NCBI RefSeq assembly: GCF_025506355.1
Contig: NZ_JANZYP010000065.1
Location: 1 to 58,524, forward strand
Source of the DNA: Sphaerisporangium corydalis
GTDB lineage: Bacteria; Actinomycetota; Actinomycetes; Streptosporangiales; Streptosporangiaceae
Length of the DNA: 58,524 nt
Direction of reading: 5' to 3'
Position 1 is the first letter of the stretch. Each line of letters begins with the position of its first letter. Position numbers and translations under genes: made by a program. The notes below the pieces were generated by a model. The model saw only the letters and a list, made by a program, of their open reading frames with translations. It was not told the DNA's origin and made no database searches. Of this stretch, positions 40,361-52,076 are shown piece by piece.

Positions 40361-41611
40361 TCAGCCGGTGTTCAGCACCTTGCCGAGCGGGGGGAGCCTG
40401 AGCTCGGTGCCGACCGAGTTCGCGCCGTCCTCCCCGGGGCGCGCGACGAGGCGCGGCACCGCCAGCCTGGCACCGACCGTGCCGGCACCGGTCTCGACGG
40501 GCCGGACGATCCCGGAGTCGACACCCTCCTGACCTGCGGCCCCGGCCGGTAGATCGCCGGGGGCCTGCTGAGCGGCTCCCGCCGGCGGTGCGGCGTCCGC
40601 GCCCGTCACGACCTCCGGTCGCACGCTTCCGGGCGCGGGCGAGGCGTTCTCCGCCGTCGCGCCCGGGGCCGGAGACGTGGCGTTTCCGCCCGGGACCGCG
40701 GGGGCCTGCTGAGCGGGAGGCGGAGTGGTGAGGGCGGGTGTCTGGGGGGCGATGGGCATCAGTGACGGCGTCGCCGCCGCGTCGAGGCCGGCGCCCGGGA
40801 CGTCCGAGGGGCCGGTGGTGGCCGGGCCCGAGGGGAAGTCGCTCTTCATGCGGTTCTGGTGGTCGCCGTTGCCCCCGCGAGGGCCGTCGCCCTGGTCGCC
40901 GTGGTAGCCGTCGGCGTTCTCGCCGCCGTGGTATCCGCCACGGCCGCCGCCGTCCTGGTCAGGCCCGCGGTCCTCGGCGGGGCCGTACCCGTTCTCGTCC
41001 CGGTCGGGTCCGTGGTATCCGCCACGAGGGCCGTCCTGGTCCCCGCCGGGCCCGTTCTCGCCTCGGTCGGGTCCGTTGTACCCGCCTTCGCCATGGCCGC
41101 CGCCGTACCCGTTCTCGCTCTGCTCGGGCCCGTGCTCCTCGCCCTCGCCGCCGTACCCTTCCTCACCCTGGTCGCCGCCGTGGTACTCCTCGCCTCCCGG
41201 GTTCCCCTGGACGCCGATCCCGCCCTGAGGACCGCCCTGGACGGCGGGGCCACCCGGGACTCCGCCCTGAACGCCGGGGGCGTACTGGATGCCGGGGGTG
41301 CCCTGCAGGGCGGCCGGGCCGGTCTGGACGGTGGCGGGCTGGAGGGGCCGGCCGTCGGGGAGGGTGGGGGTGATCTGGGTGGTGGTGGCGGTCGTCGGGA
41401 GCCAGGGGCCGACCCGGCCGTCGTCGAGGTCGTCGGGCCACGACAGGCCGAGGCACGGGTACACGACGACGCCCGAGCTGTACACCAGCGCCGGGACGCC
41501 GGTCTGGCAGGGCACCGACGCGGCGTCCGCGCCGCTCATCCCCGCCCAGCTGACGCCAGCGGTGACCGCCGCCATCGCGAGGAACCCTCGGATGCTGTGT
41601 GAAGTACGCAT
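40361..41611 (-). CDS. secreted glycine-rich low-complexity protein
   Basis: The 416-residue protein has a signal peptide (MRTSHSIRGFLAMAAVTAGV to ...GADA). A short segment with two cysteines follows (VPCQTG, YPCLGL), then about 140 residues of Gly/Asp/Glu/Tyr/His-rich repeats (GENGYGG-, GPDRGENGPGG-, GGYHG-like units, 125-265). The last 140 residues are Ala/Pro/Gly/Thr-rich. It is probably an extracellular or wall-associated structural protein, with collagen/silk-like composition but no strict Gly-x-y repeat. ATG 41611 has GGGAG upstream. A long opposite-strand frame mirrors its composition. The function is unknown. Confidence 0.8.
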   Translation of the reverse strand: MRTSHSIRGFLAMAAVTAGVSWAGMSGADAASVPCQTGVPALVYSSGVVVYPCLGLSWPDDLDDGRVGPWLPTTATTTQITPTLPDGRPLQPATVQTGPAALQGTPGIQYAPGVQGGVPGGPAVQGGPQGGIGVQGNPGGEEYHGGDQGEEGYGGEGEEHGPEQSENGYGGGHGEGGYNGPDRGENGPGGDQDGPRGGYHGPDRDENGYGPAEDRGPDQDGGGRGGYHGGENADGYHGDQGDGPRGGNGDHQNRMKSDFPSGPATTGPSDVPGAGLDAAATPSLMPIAPQTPALTTPPPAQQAPAVPGGNATSPAPGATAENASPAPGSVRPEVVTGADAAPPAGAAQQAPGDLPAGAAGQEGVDSGIVRPVETGAGTVGARLAVPRLVARPGEDGANSVGTELRLPPLGKVLNTG

Positions 41612-41708
41612 GAACACTCCCTGACTACTTCCGGTGCTTCGACGAGCACCGAAAGTAGCCAAGGAGGCCTGGCGTCGGCGGGTCGTTAACCCAACCCTGG
41701 GCATTTCC

Positions 41709-44288
41709 TTACCGGGACGACCTGACGGTCAAGGTGTCTCCAGTGACGTCCAGATCGACGGTGACCTGGTCCCCGTCGTGGATCTCCCCCGCGAGCAGGC
41801 CCTTGGCGAGCTTGTCGCCGATCGCCGACTGGACCAGCCGCCGCAGCGGCCGCGCGCCGTACATCGGGTCGTAGCCGGTGAGCGCCAGCCAGTCGCGCGC
41901 CGCAGTGGTGACGTCCAGGGTGAGGCGCCGGTCGGACAGCCGCCGGGCGAGCCTGGCGACCTGCAGCTCGACGATCTGGGTCAGCTCCTCCGAGCCGAGC
42001 GCGTCGAAAAGGATCACGTCGTCGAGCCGGTTCAGGAACTCGGGCTTGAACGAGTTCCTGACGGACTGGAGGACCTTGTCGCGCTTGGTGGTGGTGTCCA
42101 GGGTGGGGTCGACGAGGTACTGCGAGCCGATGTTGGAGGTGAGGATCAGGATCGTGTTGCGGAAGTCGACCGTGCGGCCCTGGCCGTCGGTGAGCCGCCC
42201 GTCGTCGAGCACCTGCAGCAGGATGTCGAAGACCTCGGGGTGGGCCTTCTCGATCTCGTCGAGCAGCACCACCGTGTACGGCCGCCGCCGCACGGCTTCG
42301 GTGAGCTGGCCACCCTCCTCGTAACCGATGTAGCCGGGAGGGGCGCCGACCAGCCGGGCCACGCTGTGCTTCTCGCCGTACTCGCTCATGTCGATGCGCG
42401 TCATGGCGCGCTCGTCGTCGAACAGGAAGTCGGCGAGGGCCTTGGCGAGCTCGGTCTTGCCGACACCGGTCGGGCCGAGGAACAGGAACGAGCCGGTCGG
42501 CCGGTCGGGGTCGGCCACGCCCGCGCGTGCCCGCCGGACGGCGTCCGAGACGGCCTGTACGGCCGCGTGCTGACCGATGAGCCGCCGCCCGAGCTCGTCC
42601 TCCATGCGGAGCAGTTTGGCGGTCTCGCCCTCCAGGAGGCGCCCGGAAGGGATGCCGGTCCATGCGGAGATCACCTGCGCGATGTCGTCGGCGCCGACCT
42701 CCTCCTTGACCATGGGGTTCTCGGGCTGCGCCTGGGCGCCGGCCTCCTTGACCTCCTTCTCCAGGCGCGGCACGTCGCCGTACATCAGCCGGGAGGCGGC
42801 CTCGAAGTCGCCGTCGCGCTGGGCGCGTTCGGCCGCCGACCGGGCCTCGTCGAGCTCCTTCTTCAGCTCGCCGACCCGGTTGAGCCCGGACTTCTCCTTC
42901 TGCCAGCGGACGACGAGGGCGTCGAGATCCTCCTGGCGGTCGCCCAGCTCCTTGTGCAGCTTCTCCAGGCGCTGGACGCTGGCCTCGTCGGTCTCCTTGG
43001 CGAGCGCGAGCTCCTCCATCTTGAGCCGGTCCACGGCCCGCTGGAGCTCGTCGATCTCCACCGGGCGCGAGTCGATCTCCATACGGAGCCGGCTCGCGGC
43101 CTCGTCGACCAGGTCGATCGCCTTGTCGGGCAGGAAGCGCGCGGTGATGTAGCGGTCCGACAGCGTGGCGGCGGCGACCAGCGCGCCGTCGGAGATCTGC
43201 ACCTTGTGGTGGGCCTCGTAGCGGCCCTTGAGCCCGCGCAGGATCGCGATCGTGTCCTCGACCGTGGGCTCGCCGACGTAGATCTGCTGGAACCGGCGCT
43301 CCAGCGCGGGATCCTTCTCGATGCGCTCGCGGTACTCGTCGAGCGTGGTCGCGCCGATCATGCGCAGCTCGCCCCTGGCCAGCATGGGCTTGAGCATGTT
43401 GCCGGCGTCCATCGCGCCCTCGGCCGCGCCCGCCCCGACCATGGTGTGCAGCTCGTCGATGAAGGTGACGACCTGGCCGTCGCTCTCCTTGATCTCGTTC
43501 AGGACGGCCTTGAGCCGCTCCTCGAACTCGCCGCGGAACTTGGCGCCCGCGACCATCGAGCCGAGGTCGAGCGAGACCAGGCGCTTGTCGCGCAGGCTCT
43601 CGGGGACGTCGCCGGCCACGATGCGCTGGGCGAGGCCGTCGACCACAGCGGTCTTGCCGACGCCCGGCTCGCCGATCAGCACCGGGTTGTTCTTGGTGCG
43701 GCGGCTGAGCACCTGGACGACGCGGCGGATCTCGTTGTCGCGGCCGATGACCGGGTCGAGCCGGCCGGCCCTGGCCAGCTCGGTGAGGTCGACGCCGTAC
43801 TTCTCCAGCGCGCGGTAGGTGTCCTCGGGGCTCTCGCTGGTGACGCGGGCGTGGCCGCGTACCTTCTCGAAGGCTTCGAGCAGGGCGTTCGGCGTCGCGC
43901 CCTGCGCCTTGAGCAGGGTCGCGACGGACCCGCCGTCGGTGGCGAGGCCGACCAGAAGGTGCTCGGTCGAGACGTACTCGTCGCCGAGCTGCTTGGCCCG
44001 CGCGGCCGCGGTGTTGAGCGCGGCGAGAAGCTGCCGTGAGGAGGACGGCGCGCTCACCGTGGACCCCTGCGCCTTCGGGATCTGGTCGAGCTGCCGCTCG
44101 GTCTCGGAGCGCAGCCCCTTCCAGTCGGCCCCGACGGCCTCCAGGAGGTGGACGGCGGTGCCGTCCGTCTGGGAGAGCAGGCTGGTGAACAGGTGGGCCG
44201 GGGCGACCTCGGGGTGGCCCTCAGCGGCGGCGCGCCGGATCGCCCCGGACAGGGCGTCCTGGCTCTTTCGCGTCAGCTTGTAGTCCAC
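41709..44288 (-). CDS. clpB: ClpB-type AAA+ disaggregase
   Basis: The 859-residue chaperone has a Clp-N domain (1-150), AAA domain 1 (Walker A GEPGVGKT, Walker [11 protein letters not shown]), the coiled-coil middle domain (about 400-530, [12 protein letters not shown] to [10 protein letters not shown]) and AAA domain 2 ([36 protein letters not shown]). It remodels aggregated proteins with DnaK. It starts with GTG 44288 and lies 134 bp downstream of hspR in the same direction. In Streptomyces clpB is elsewhere, so this linkage extends the heat-shock regulon locally. Confidence 0.97.
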   Translation of the reverse strand: MDYKLTRKSQDALSGAIRRAAAEGHPEVAPAHLFTSLLSQTDGTAVHLLEAVGADWKGLRSETERQLDQIPKAQGSTVSAPSSSRQLLAALNTAAARAKQLGDEYVSTEHLLVGLATDGGSVATLLKAQGATPNALLEAFEKVRGHARVTSESPEDTYRALEKYGVDLTELARAGRLDPVIGRDNEIRRVVQVLSRRTKNNPVLIGEPGVGKTAVVDGLAQRIVAGDVPESLRDKRLVSLDLGSMVAGAKFRGEFEERLKAVLNEIKESDGQVVTFIDELHTMVGAGAAEGAMDAGNMLKPMLARGELRMIGATTLDEYRERIEKDPALERRFQQIYVGEPTVEDTIAILRGLKGRYEAHHKVQISDGALVAAATLSDRYITARFLPDKAIDLVDEAASRLRMEIDSRPVEIDELQRAVDRLKMEELALAKETDEASVQRLEKLHKELGDRQEDLDALVVRWQKEKSGLNRVGELKKELDEARSAAERAQRDGDFEAASRLMYGDVPRLEKEVKEAGAQAQPENPMVKEEVGADDIAQVISAWTGIPSGRLLEGETAKLLRMEDELGRRLIGQHAAVQAVSDAVRRARAGVADPDRPTGSFLFLGPTGVGKTELAKALADFLFDDERAMTRIDMSEYGEKHSVARLVGAPPGYIGYEEGGQLTEAVRRRPYTVVLLDEIEKAHPEVFDILLQVLDDGRLTDGQGRTVDFRNTILILTSNIGSQYLVDPTLDTTTKRDKVLQSVRNSFKPEFLNRLDDVILFDALGSEELTQIVELQVARLARRLSDRRLTLDVTTAARDWLALTGYDPMYGARPLRRLVQSAIGDKLAKGLLAGEIHDGDQVTVDLDVTGDTLTVRSSR

Positions 44289-44422
44289 GATTGCCTTGCC
44301 TTTCTCGCATGGCGGCCGTCCGGGCGCCGACCGGGCCGGCGTCGCCGCGCCACTTCGCTATGTGTGCGCCGGAGGCCCCGTGACGGTCCTCGCCCGGAGC
44401 CCCGGCGTGGGTCGCGTCGCGC

Positions 44423-44770
44423 TCACGCGGGAGGAAGCTGGTACTGGATCAGAGCGCGGATCATCGTCATCTCGCCCCGCAGGCGGCTGATCTCCTCGCG
44501 CATGTGGAGGTTCTCGGTCTCCAGGACGAGGATGCGCTTGATGCCCGCGAGGTTGATGCCCTCCTCCTGGGAGAGCCGCTGGACCTCGCGGAGCATCACG
44601 ATGTCGCGGGTGGAGTACAACCGGCCCCGGCCGGCCGTGCGGCCGGGGCTGACCAGGCCGAGGCGGTCGTACTGCCTGAGCGTCTGCGGGTGCAGCCCGG
44701 AGAGCTGGGCGGCCACCGAGATGACGTACACGGGTGTGTCGTCGGACAGGTCGAAGAAGTTGGCGTCCAT
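44423..44770 (-). CDS. hspR: HspR heat-shock repressor (MerR family)
   Basis: The 115-residue protein has a MerR-type helix-turn-helix (VYVISVAAQLSGLHPQTLRQ, GRTAGRGRLYSTRDIVMLRE) and a helical dimer region (VLETENLHMREEISRLRGEM). HspR represses the dnaK operon by binding HAIR sequences, with DnaK as co-repressor. Two HAIR sites precede dnaK. ATG 44770 has AGGGAGG upstream; dnaJ ends 22 bp before it. Confidence 0.95.
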   Translation of the reverse strand: MDANFFDLSDDTPVYVISVAAQLSGLHPQTLRQYDRLGLVSPGRTAGRGRLYSTRDIVMLREVQRLSQEEGINLAGIKRILVLETENLHMREEISRLRGEMTMIRALIQYQLPPA

Positions 44771-44791
44771 CGGCGTCGCCTCCCTTCGGGG

Positions 44792-45976
44792 CTACTCGCT
44801 ACCGGCCTGTTTGAGGAGCTCGGCGCGCGGGTCGATCCCGTCGGAGGCCGACCTGAGCTCCTCCAGCGCGGACCGCTCCTTCTCGCCGAGGTGCTGGGGC
44901 ACCGCGACCTCCACGGTGACGAGCAGATCACCCTTGGTGCCGTCCTTGCGCGTGACACCCCGGCCGCGCACGCGGAACGTGCGGCCGTTCGGGGTGCCCT
45001 CGGGGATCCTGAGGGTCACCGGCAGGCCCTGCAGGATGGGCACCCTGATCTCGGCGCCGAGGGCCGCCTCGGTGTAGGTGACCGGCACGGTGATGGTCAG
45101 GTTGTCGCCCGACCGGCCGAAGACGGAGTGCGCCTTGACATGGACCAAGACGTACAGGTCGCCCGCGGGCCCGCTGTTCTCGCCGGGGGCGCCCTTGGCC
45201 TTCAGCCGGATGCGCTGGCCGTCGGCCACCCCCGCCGGGATGCGCGCCTGCAGGGTGCGCGTGCTCTTGCCGCGCCCGCTGCCCTCGCACACCGGGCAGG
45301 GGTCGTCGACGAGCAGCCCGCGTCCCTTGCAGTCGCGGCACGGCTCGGAGAAGGCGAAGTTGCCGAGGTTGCGGCTGGCCGCGCCGGTGCCCTCGCAGGT
45401 CGGGCAGACCCGCGGGGTGGTGCCGGCCTTGGCGCCCGTGCCGTGGCAGGCCGTGCACGCCGAGGCGGTGGTCAGCCGGAGCGAGACCGTGGTGCCGTCC
45501 ACGGCCTCGTTGAACGAGAGCGTGACCTCCGACTCGATGTCCTGGCCCCGGCGGGGCCGGCTCGTGGTGGAGGTGGTGGGGCGCCCGCCCCGGTTGAACA
45601 GGCCGCCGAACAGGTCGCCGATGCGCTCGCCCGTGCCGCCGCCGCCTTGGGCGCTGCCGCCGAACAGGTCGCCGAACTCGAACGGGAAACCGCCACCGCC
45701 GCGGGGGGCGCCGCCCCCCGCGTACCCGCCGAGCCCTGATCCGAACAACGTCCGCGCCTCGTCGTACTCCTTGCGGCGCTTGGTGTCGGACAGGATGTCA
45801 TAGGCCTCCGAGACCTGCTTGAACTTCGCCTCGGTCTCGGTGTTGCCCTGGTTGGCGTCCGGGTGGTACTTCCTGGCGAGTCTCCGGTACGCCTTCTTGA
45901 TCTCTTCGGCGGTGGCGGTCTTCGACACACCAAGGACCGCGTAATAGTCCTTTTCCAGGTAGTCCTTGGTGCTCAT
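44792..45976 (-). CDS. dnaJ: DnaJ co-chaperone
   Basis: The 394-residue protein has a J domain ([27 protein letters not shown]), a G/F-rich linker, four CxxCxGxG zinc motifs ([32 protein letters not shown]) and the C-terminal substrate domain. It is the DnaJ1-type protein of the HspR-controlled operon. ATG 45976 follows GGAAGCG. Confidence 0.96.
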   Translation of the reverse strand: MSTKDYLEKDYYAVLGVSKTATAEEIKKAYRRLARKYHPDANQGNTETEAKFKQVSEAYDILSDTKRRKEYDEARTLFGSGLGGYAGGGAPRGGGGFPFEFGDLFGGSAQGGGGTGERIGDLFGGLFNRGGRPTTSTTSRPRRGQDIESEVTLSFNEAVDGTTVSLRLTTASACTACHGTGAKAGTTPRVCPTCEGTGAASRNLGNFAFSEPCRDCKGRGLLVDDPCPVCEGSGRGKSTRTLQARIPAGVADGQRIRLKAKGAPGENSGPAGDLYVLVHVKAHSVFGRSGDNLTITVPVTYTEAALGAEIRVPILQGLPVTLRIPEGTPNGRTFRVRGRGVTRKDGTKGDLLVTVEVAVPQHLGEKERSALEELRSASDGIDPRAELLKQAGSE

Positions 45977-46011
45977 CTATCGCTTCCTTCGCGAGCCAAA
46001 GGGGTGGTAGC

Positions 46012-46643
46012 TCAATTGCCCTCGGGGTCGGCCGAGGCCTCGCCCGCCTCACCCGCCTCGGACGCGGAGAGGGTCGCCGGCTCCTCCGGCTCGGCGACGG
46101 CGACCCGTGCCGGGCGCAGGATCCGGTCACCGATCTGGTAGCCGGGCTGGAGGATCTCCACGCAGGTGGGCACGGTGACCTCGGAGGAGTAGCTGTGCAT
46201 CAGCGCCTCGTGCACGGTCGGGTCGAACGGGTCGCCCTTGGTGCCGTAGGTGGTGAGGCCCAGCTTGCCGACCGCGCTCTCCAGCGCCTCGCTCACCTTG
46301 GCGAACCCGCCGGTGAGCTCGCCGTGGTCGCGGGCCCTGCCGATGTCGTCGAGCACCGGCAGCAGTTCGGTCAGCGCGCCGGCCACCGCCAGCTCGCGGA
46401 CCACGACCCGGTCGCGCTCGATGCGCTTGCGGTAGTTGGAGTACTCGGCCTGGAGCCTTTGCAGGTCGGCCGTGCGCTCCGCGAGCTGGGCGGCCAGGTC
46501 GGCCGCCAGGCCGTCGTCGGGCCTGGCCGCCGGCTGGTCGGCCGCCTTCGCCACCCCCTCGCGCACCTCCCCGGTCTCGGGGTCGATGCGGCGGTTGTCG
46601 CGGATCACCAGGCCCTCGTGCTCGCTCCCAGAGTTCGGGGACG

Positions 46644-46647
<4 letters not shown>
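46012..46647 (-). CDS. grpE: GrpE nucleotide exchange factor
   Basis: The 211-residue protein has the N-terminal coiled coil ([29 protein letters not shown]) and the GrpE beta domain ([49 protein letters not shown]). It releases ADP from DnaK. It starts at GTG 46647 in a GTGA overlap with the dnaK stop codon. Confidence 0.95.
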
Positions 46648-48530
<1,883 letters not shown>

Positions 48531-48552
48531 GAGTACGTCCTTGTAGTCAAAG

Positions 48553-48571
48553 TTGAGTCTGTATGACTCAA
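48553..48571 (-). promoter_or_regulatory. HAIR operator 1 (HspR site)
   Basis: TTGAGT-CTGTATG-ACTCAA matches the HAIR inverted repeat (CTTGAGT-N7-ACTCAAG) with perfect 6-bp arms and the 7-bp spacer. It overlaps the dnaK leader and -10 area, so HspR binding would block the promoter. Confidence 0.9.
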
Positions 48572-48599
48572 TGTTGGAACCCGCTCGGCTGTTTGTCAA
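48570..48599 (-). promoter_or_regulatory. dnaK promoter
   Basis: On the - strand, TTGACA (48599-48594) is a consensus -35, followed by an 18-bp spacer and AACATT (48575-48570) as a weak -10. It lies between the two HAIR sites. Confidence 0.6.
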
Positions 48600-48603
48600 G
48601 CGA

Positions 48604-48624
48604 CTTGAGTCTAACGGGCTCAAC
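48604..48624 (-). promoter_or_regulatory. HAIR operator 2 (imperfect)
   Basis: CTTGAGT-CTAACGG-GCTCAAC keeps one HAIR arm exactly and has a one-base change in the second (GCTCAA for ACTCAA). It is directly upstream of the -35 box and gives a second HspR half-site region. Confidence 0.7.
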
Positions 48625-48693
48625 CCTATGCGGGCCGGAGGCATTCCGTGGGCCCGGGGTGAGAAATGTGGACGTACTGCTTGAGAAAGCGGG

Positions 48694-49155
48694 TCAGCGC
48701 CGCGCGCCGTCGATCACCGCTCGCCCGCGCAGGGGCGCCTTGAGCTTGACGGTGGTCGTCTTCTGGACGGCGATCTCTATGCACGCCACGTCCCGCGCCC
48801 CGCGCGCCTGGCCCTCGTACAGGGTGACGGTCACGCTCCGGCCGGTCTGGCGCAGGGCGACGCGGTCGAGCACGTTGCACGGCTCTACCCCCGACCACCA
48901 GACGATCTTGAGCTTGCGCCCGTCACGGGAGGGCGTCGCCTTCACCCACCTCACCTTGTGCGGGTCGACGGTGTGCCCCTTCGGCCTGGTGGGCGTCGGG
49001 GTGCCCGCCGGGGTGATCGCGCCGTCCGCCGGGCCGGGGCTGGAGGAGACCGCCGTGTCGGGGCCCGGGGTCACGGGCGCGCCGCCCGGGGCGCTGCCAC
49101 AGCCCAGCGCGAGCAGCAGGGAGCCGGTCGTCATGGTCGCCGTCATCATCCGCAT
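48694..49155 (-). CDS. putative lipoprotein of unknown function
   Basis: The 153-residue product starts with a lipoprotein signal ([19 protein letters not shown], lipobox LALGC), a Pro/Gly/Thr-rich linker and a small globular domain of about 90 residues with two cysteines (VEPCNVL and VACIEI) and beta-like pattern ([21 protein letters not shown]). I do not recognise the family. The chosen ATG 49155 keeps the lipobox close to the N-terminus; the longer frame is not needed. Confidence 0.65.
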   Translation of the reverse strand: MRMMTATMTTGSLLLALGCGSAPGGAPVTPGPDTAVSSSPGPADGAITPAGTPTPTRPKGHTVDPHKVRWVKATPSRDGRKLKIVWWSGVEPCNVLDRVALRQTGRSVTVTLYEGQARGARDVACIEIAVQKTTTVKLKAPLRGRAVIDGARR

Positions 49156-49195
49156 ATCCCTTTGACGTACCCGGTCCCCGCCGGGTTCGGACACG

Positions 49196-49234
49196 GGAAG
49201 GCCCCCGGGCCGTCGCGGCGCCTGGGGGCCTTCC
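49196..49234 (-). terminator. hairpin terminator after the peptidase gene
   Basis: GGAAGGCCCCCGGGC (49196-49210) pairs with GCCTGGGGGCCTTCC (49220-49234) with one G-T mismatch, 28 bp beyond the stop of the leftward gene at 49262. Confidence 0.8.
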
Positions 49235-49261
49235 GTCATGCGTGTGCCGATCCGGCGGGGC

Positions 49262-50824
49262 TCAGCGCTCGCCGGGCACCCAGTCGTCGTCGGCCGTCGG
49301 CGCCGAACGCAGGGTCGCCGCGGGCGGCACCGGGTCGGCGAACGGCGCGCAGTGGGCGTCCGGTCCGGGCCGGCTCGCCGGCAGCGTCCCGTCGGTCAGG
49401 TACGCCTTCCAGATGTCGTCGATGCAGGCGTTGCCCCGGCCGGTGAGACCGTGGTTGCCGCCGCCGTCCATGACCACCAGGCGCGAGGTCGGGAAGCGGC
49501 TGTGCATCTCCACGCCACCCTGGTACGGCGTCGCCGCGTCCTTGGTGTCCTGGAAGAACAGGGCGTTCTTGATCGCCCAGCCGTTGATGCGCAGGTCGTT
49601 GTGCCCGCGGACCGGCCAGGACTGGCACTGCGCGTTGAACCAGGCGTTGCCCCAGCTCAGGAAGGGGGCGGTCCGGTAGGACTCCCACCAGTCACGGTGC
49701 CAGGTGCCCCAGTCGCGCGGCCAGCGGGCGTCGGTGCACTCCACCGCGGAGTAGACCGCGAAGCCGTTGTCGTCGCCGCTGCTGTCGCCGTAGGTGCCGT
49801 AGGCCGCGACCAGGGGGGCGGTCTCGCCCGCGGTGGCGTACCGGGAGAGGGCGTTGGCCAGGAGCGGCCAGCGGCTCTTCAGGTATCCGCCCGCGAGGTA
49901 GGTGTCGTCCAGCTCGTCCGGTCCGACCCTGCCCTCGGCCGGGGTGGCCTTCAGCTTGGCGCGGGAGTCGTAGAACGCCTTCTCGACGTCGGCGCCGGTG
50001 GTGCCGAGGTGGTAGGTGGCGTCGTACTGGGCGATCCAGGCGAAGAACGCCTTGGCGCGCGCCTCGAACGCGTGGTTCTGGTCGATGTTGGCGCCGTACC
50101 AGACCCGCTCGGGGTTGACGATGCTGTCCAGCACCAGGCGGCGGACCTTGCTCGGGAACAGGGTGGCGTACGTCGCGCCCAGGTAGGTGCCGTAGGAGTA
50201 GCCGACGTAGCTGATCTGCTTCTGGCCGAGGGCCTTGCGGATCTCGTCCATGTCCTTGGCCGCGTCGATCGTGGTCATGTGCTTGAGCACGTCGCCGTAG
50301 GCGGAGTCACAGGCCTTGGAGTAGCCCTGCATCCGCTTCAGCCAGGCGGACTCCTCCGACCAGTTGGCCGGGATGTAGTCCGGGCGCACCGGGTCGAAGA
50401 AGTGCGGGTCGCAGCGGAGCGCGGGCTCGCTCGACCCGACGCCGCGGGGGTCGAACCCGATCAGGTCGTACTGCGCGGCCAGCGGGGCGCCGAGGCGGGT
50501 CTGCATCACCGACGGGTAGCCGAGGCCGCTGCCCCCGGGACCGCCGGGGTTGAACAGGATCGCGCCCTGGTAGTGGGCGGTGTCGGTCGCCGTCTTGCGT
50601 GACACGGCGATCTTGATCTTCTTGCCCCACGGGCGGTCGTAGTCGAGCGGGACCGTGACCGAAGCGCACTCGATGCCCGCGGGAAGAGCGGCGCACTGCT
50701 CCCACACGGGAGCGGGAGACGTGTGGTCGGGGGCCTGCTGGGCATCGGCCATCGCGGGTGCCGTGACCAGTGCTCCGCTCAGACCCAGGCCGGCGGTGGC
50801 CAGCGCTATGAGGATCTTTTTCAC
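49262..50824 (-). CDS. secreted tripeptidyl-aminopeptidase-like alpha/beta hydrolase
   Basis: The 520-residue protein has a signal peptide (MKKILIALATAGLGLSGALV, cleavage near AMADA) and the alpha/beta-hydrolase fold of the Streptomyces tripeptidyl aminopeptidase (SlpD/SlpE-type) group: ILFNPGGPGGSGLGYPS for the oxyanion region, the serine nucleophile in VGYSYGTYLG, and a C-terminal TAP-like domain with the likely histidine in GGGNHGLTGRGNACID. It should cleave short peptides outside the cell. It is a single gene, divergent from the proline dehydrogenase gene, which could consume proline released from peptides. Confidence 0.88.
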   Translation of the reverse strand: MKKILIALATAGLGLSGALVTAPAMADAQQAPDHTSPAPVWEQCAALPAGIECASVTVPLDYDRPWGKKIKIAVSRKTATDTAHYQGAILFNPGGPGGSGLGYPSVMQTRLGAPLAAQYDLIGFDPRGVGSSEPALRCDPHFFDPVRPDYIPANWSEESAWLKRMQGYSKACDSAYGDVLKHMTTIDAAKDMDEIRKALGQKQISYVGYSYGTYLGATYATLFPSKVRRLVLDSIVNPERVWYGANIDQNHAFEARAKAFFAWIAQYDATYHLGTTGADVEKAFYDSRAKLKATPAEGRVGPDELDDTYLAGGYLKSRWPLLANALSRYATAGETAPLVAAYGTYGDSSGDDNGFAVYSAVECTDARWPRDWGTWHRDWWESYRTAPFLSWGNAWFNAQCQSWPVRGHNDLRINGWAIKNALFFQDTKDAATPYQGGVEMHSRFPTSRLVVMDGGGNHGLTGRGNACIDDIWKAYLTDGTLPASRPGPDAHCAPFADPVPPAATLRSAPTADDDWVPGER

Positions 50825-50909
50825 TTGTACCCCTCCGATGCCCGCGGCTCCGTCGTTGGAACCGACTTAAGGCACCATCGGGTAGATCATGCGGATAAAA
50901 GACTTATAA

Positions 50910-50925
50910 GACGACATGCGTCGTC
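50910..50925. promoter_or_regulatory. inverted repeat in divergent promoter region
   Basis: GACGAC-ATGC-GTCGTC is a perfect 6-4-6 inverted repeat in the AT-richer interval between the peptidase and proline dehydrogenase genes, next to CTTATAAG, which could be a promoter element. It is a candidate operator; no regulator gene lies nearby. Confidence 0.3.
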
Positions 50926-51036
50926 AGTTGGTTGTCAAACCGCAACATGGGGTCACGATTGGATCATCGATGCCTGAGGCACCGTAGGTTGGGGAGGTCT
51001 CCCCCTTGGAGTCGTACCGAGCCGGGAAGGGTGCCG

Positions 51037-51951
51037 ATGGTGTTGCGTGAGGTTCTGCTGGCCGCTTCGAGCAGCGGTCGCGTCGAGAGCGTCGTCAGGA
51101 CGGCCGGGGTGACCCGCAGGCTGGTGAGCCGGTACGTCGCGGGGACCACGGCCGAGGACGCCGCCTCGGCGGCCGAGGGCGTCGTGGCCGACGGGCTGCT
51201 GGTGACGTTCGACCGCCTCGGGGAGGAGGGCCGCGGCGCCGGGCAGGCCGCCCGCGCCGTCGAGGACTCCCTCGCGCTCCTCGACGGCCTCGCGCGGCGC
51301 GGCATCGCGAAGGGCGCGGACCTCACCCTGCGGCTCACCGCACTCGGGCTCAACGTCGGCGAACAGCTCGCCAGGGAGAACGCCGCGCGGGTCTGCGAGG
51401 CCGCGAGCGAGGCCGGGGCCACCGTCACGGTCGACACCGAAGGCGTGGCGCCGGCCGAGGCCGCGCTCCGGGTGCACGCGGCGCTGCTGGAGGACCACCC
51501 TTCCACCGGCGTCGCCGTCCGGTCGAGCCTGCGCGGCGCCGAGGACCACTGCCGGTCGCTCTCCGGGGCCCGCGTACGGCTGAGCCGGGGCCCCGTGGAA
51601 GGACCGGCCCCGGTGGCCTACAACGAGGTCGCCGAGATCGACCGGTCGTACGTGCGCTGCCTCAGGGTGCTCATGTCCGGGCAGGGGTACCCGATGGTCG
51701 CCACGCACGACCGGCGGCTCATCGAGGTCGCCTCCGCGCTCGCCGTGCTGAACGAGCGCGAGCCGGGCGGCTTCGAGTACCAGATGGCGTACGGGGTGCG
51801 CCGGTCGGAGCAGCGGAGGCTGGCGGATCTCGGCTCGCGCGTCCGGGTGCGCATCCCCTACGGGACCGACTGGTACGGCCACCTCACCCGCCGCCTCGCC
51901 GAACGCCCGGCCAACCTGACCCTCCTCGCCCGATCGCTGGCGGGCCGATAG
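51037..51951 (+). CDS. monofunctional proline dehydrogenase
   Basis: The 304-residue FAD enzyme oxidises proline to pyrroline-5-carboxylate. It matches the ProDH barrel: VTVDTEGVAPAEAALRVHAALL, VRLSRGPVEGP, PMVATHDRRLIEVA, and the C-terminal FEYQMAYGVRRSEQRRLAD with RVRIPYGTDWYGHLTRRLAERP. The DNA-binding and P5C dehydrogenase parts of full PutA are absent. ATG 51037 is chosen over the earlier start because conserved sequence begins there. Confidence 0.93.
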   Translation: MVLREVLLAASSSGRVESVVRTAGVTRRLVSRYVAGTTAEDAASAAEGVVADGLLVTFDRLGEEGRGAGQAARAVEDSLALLDGLARRGIAKGADLTLRLTALGLNVGEQLARENAARVCEAASEAGATVTVDTEGVAPAEAALRVHAALLEDHPSTGVAVRSSLRGAEDHCRSLSGARVRLSRGPVEGPAPVAYNEVAEIDRSYVRCLRVLMSGQGYPMVATHDRRLIEVASALAVLNEREPGGFEYQMAYGVRRSEQRRLADLGSRVRVRIPYGTDWYGHLTRRLAERPANLTLLARSLAGR

Positions 51952-51956
51952 CGCCG

Positions 51957-51996
51957 TTGTCCACAGGTGGCCCCGGCGGCGGGGCCGTTGTCCACA
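51957..51996 (+). promoter_or_regulatory. pair of DnaA-box-like sites
   Basis: Two exact TTGTCCACA 9-mers at 51957-51965 and 51988-51996 lie 31 bp apart in the same orientation, each inside a repeated GCCGTTGTCCACAGG. They fill the short gap between the proline dehydrogenase and proC genes. Confidence 0.5.
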
Positions 51997-52034
51997 GGCG
52001 GTTCCGTGGCAGGTCCCGGGGCGGCGGGAGTCGG

Positions 52035-52040
52035 TAGGCT
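52035..52040 (+). promoter_or_regulatory. -10 element candidate for proC
   Basis: TAGGCT lies 36 bp before ATG 52077. A start near 52048 would leave a leader of about 29 bases. Confidence 0.4.
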
Positions 52041-52076
52041 GCCAGCGTTTCCCGACTCCTAGCGAGGTGCCTTGAG

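Noticed and set aside
41634..44039. 801-codon (+)-strand frame opposite clpB
   Set aside because: Antisense shadow of ClpB; no domain or credible start.
51037..51951. Possibility that proline dehydrogenase is a full PutA
   Set aside because: The protein stops at 304 residues right after the ProDH barrel, and no aldehyde dehydrogenase domain follows.
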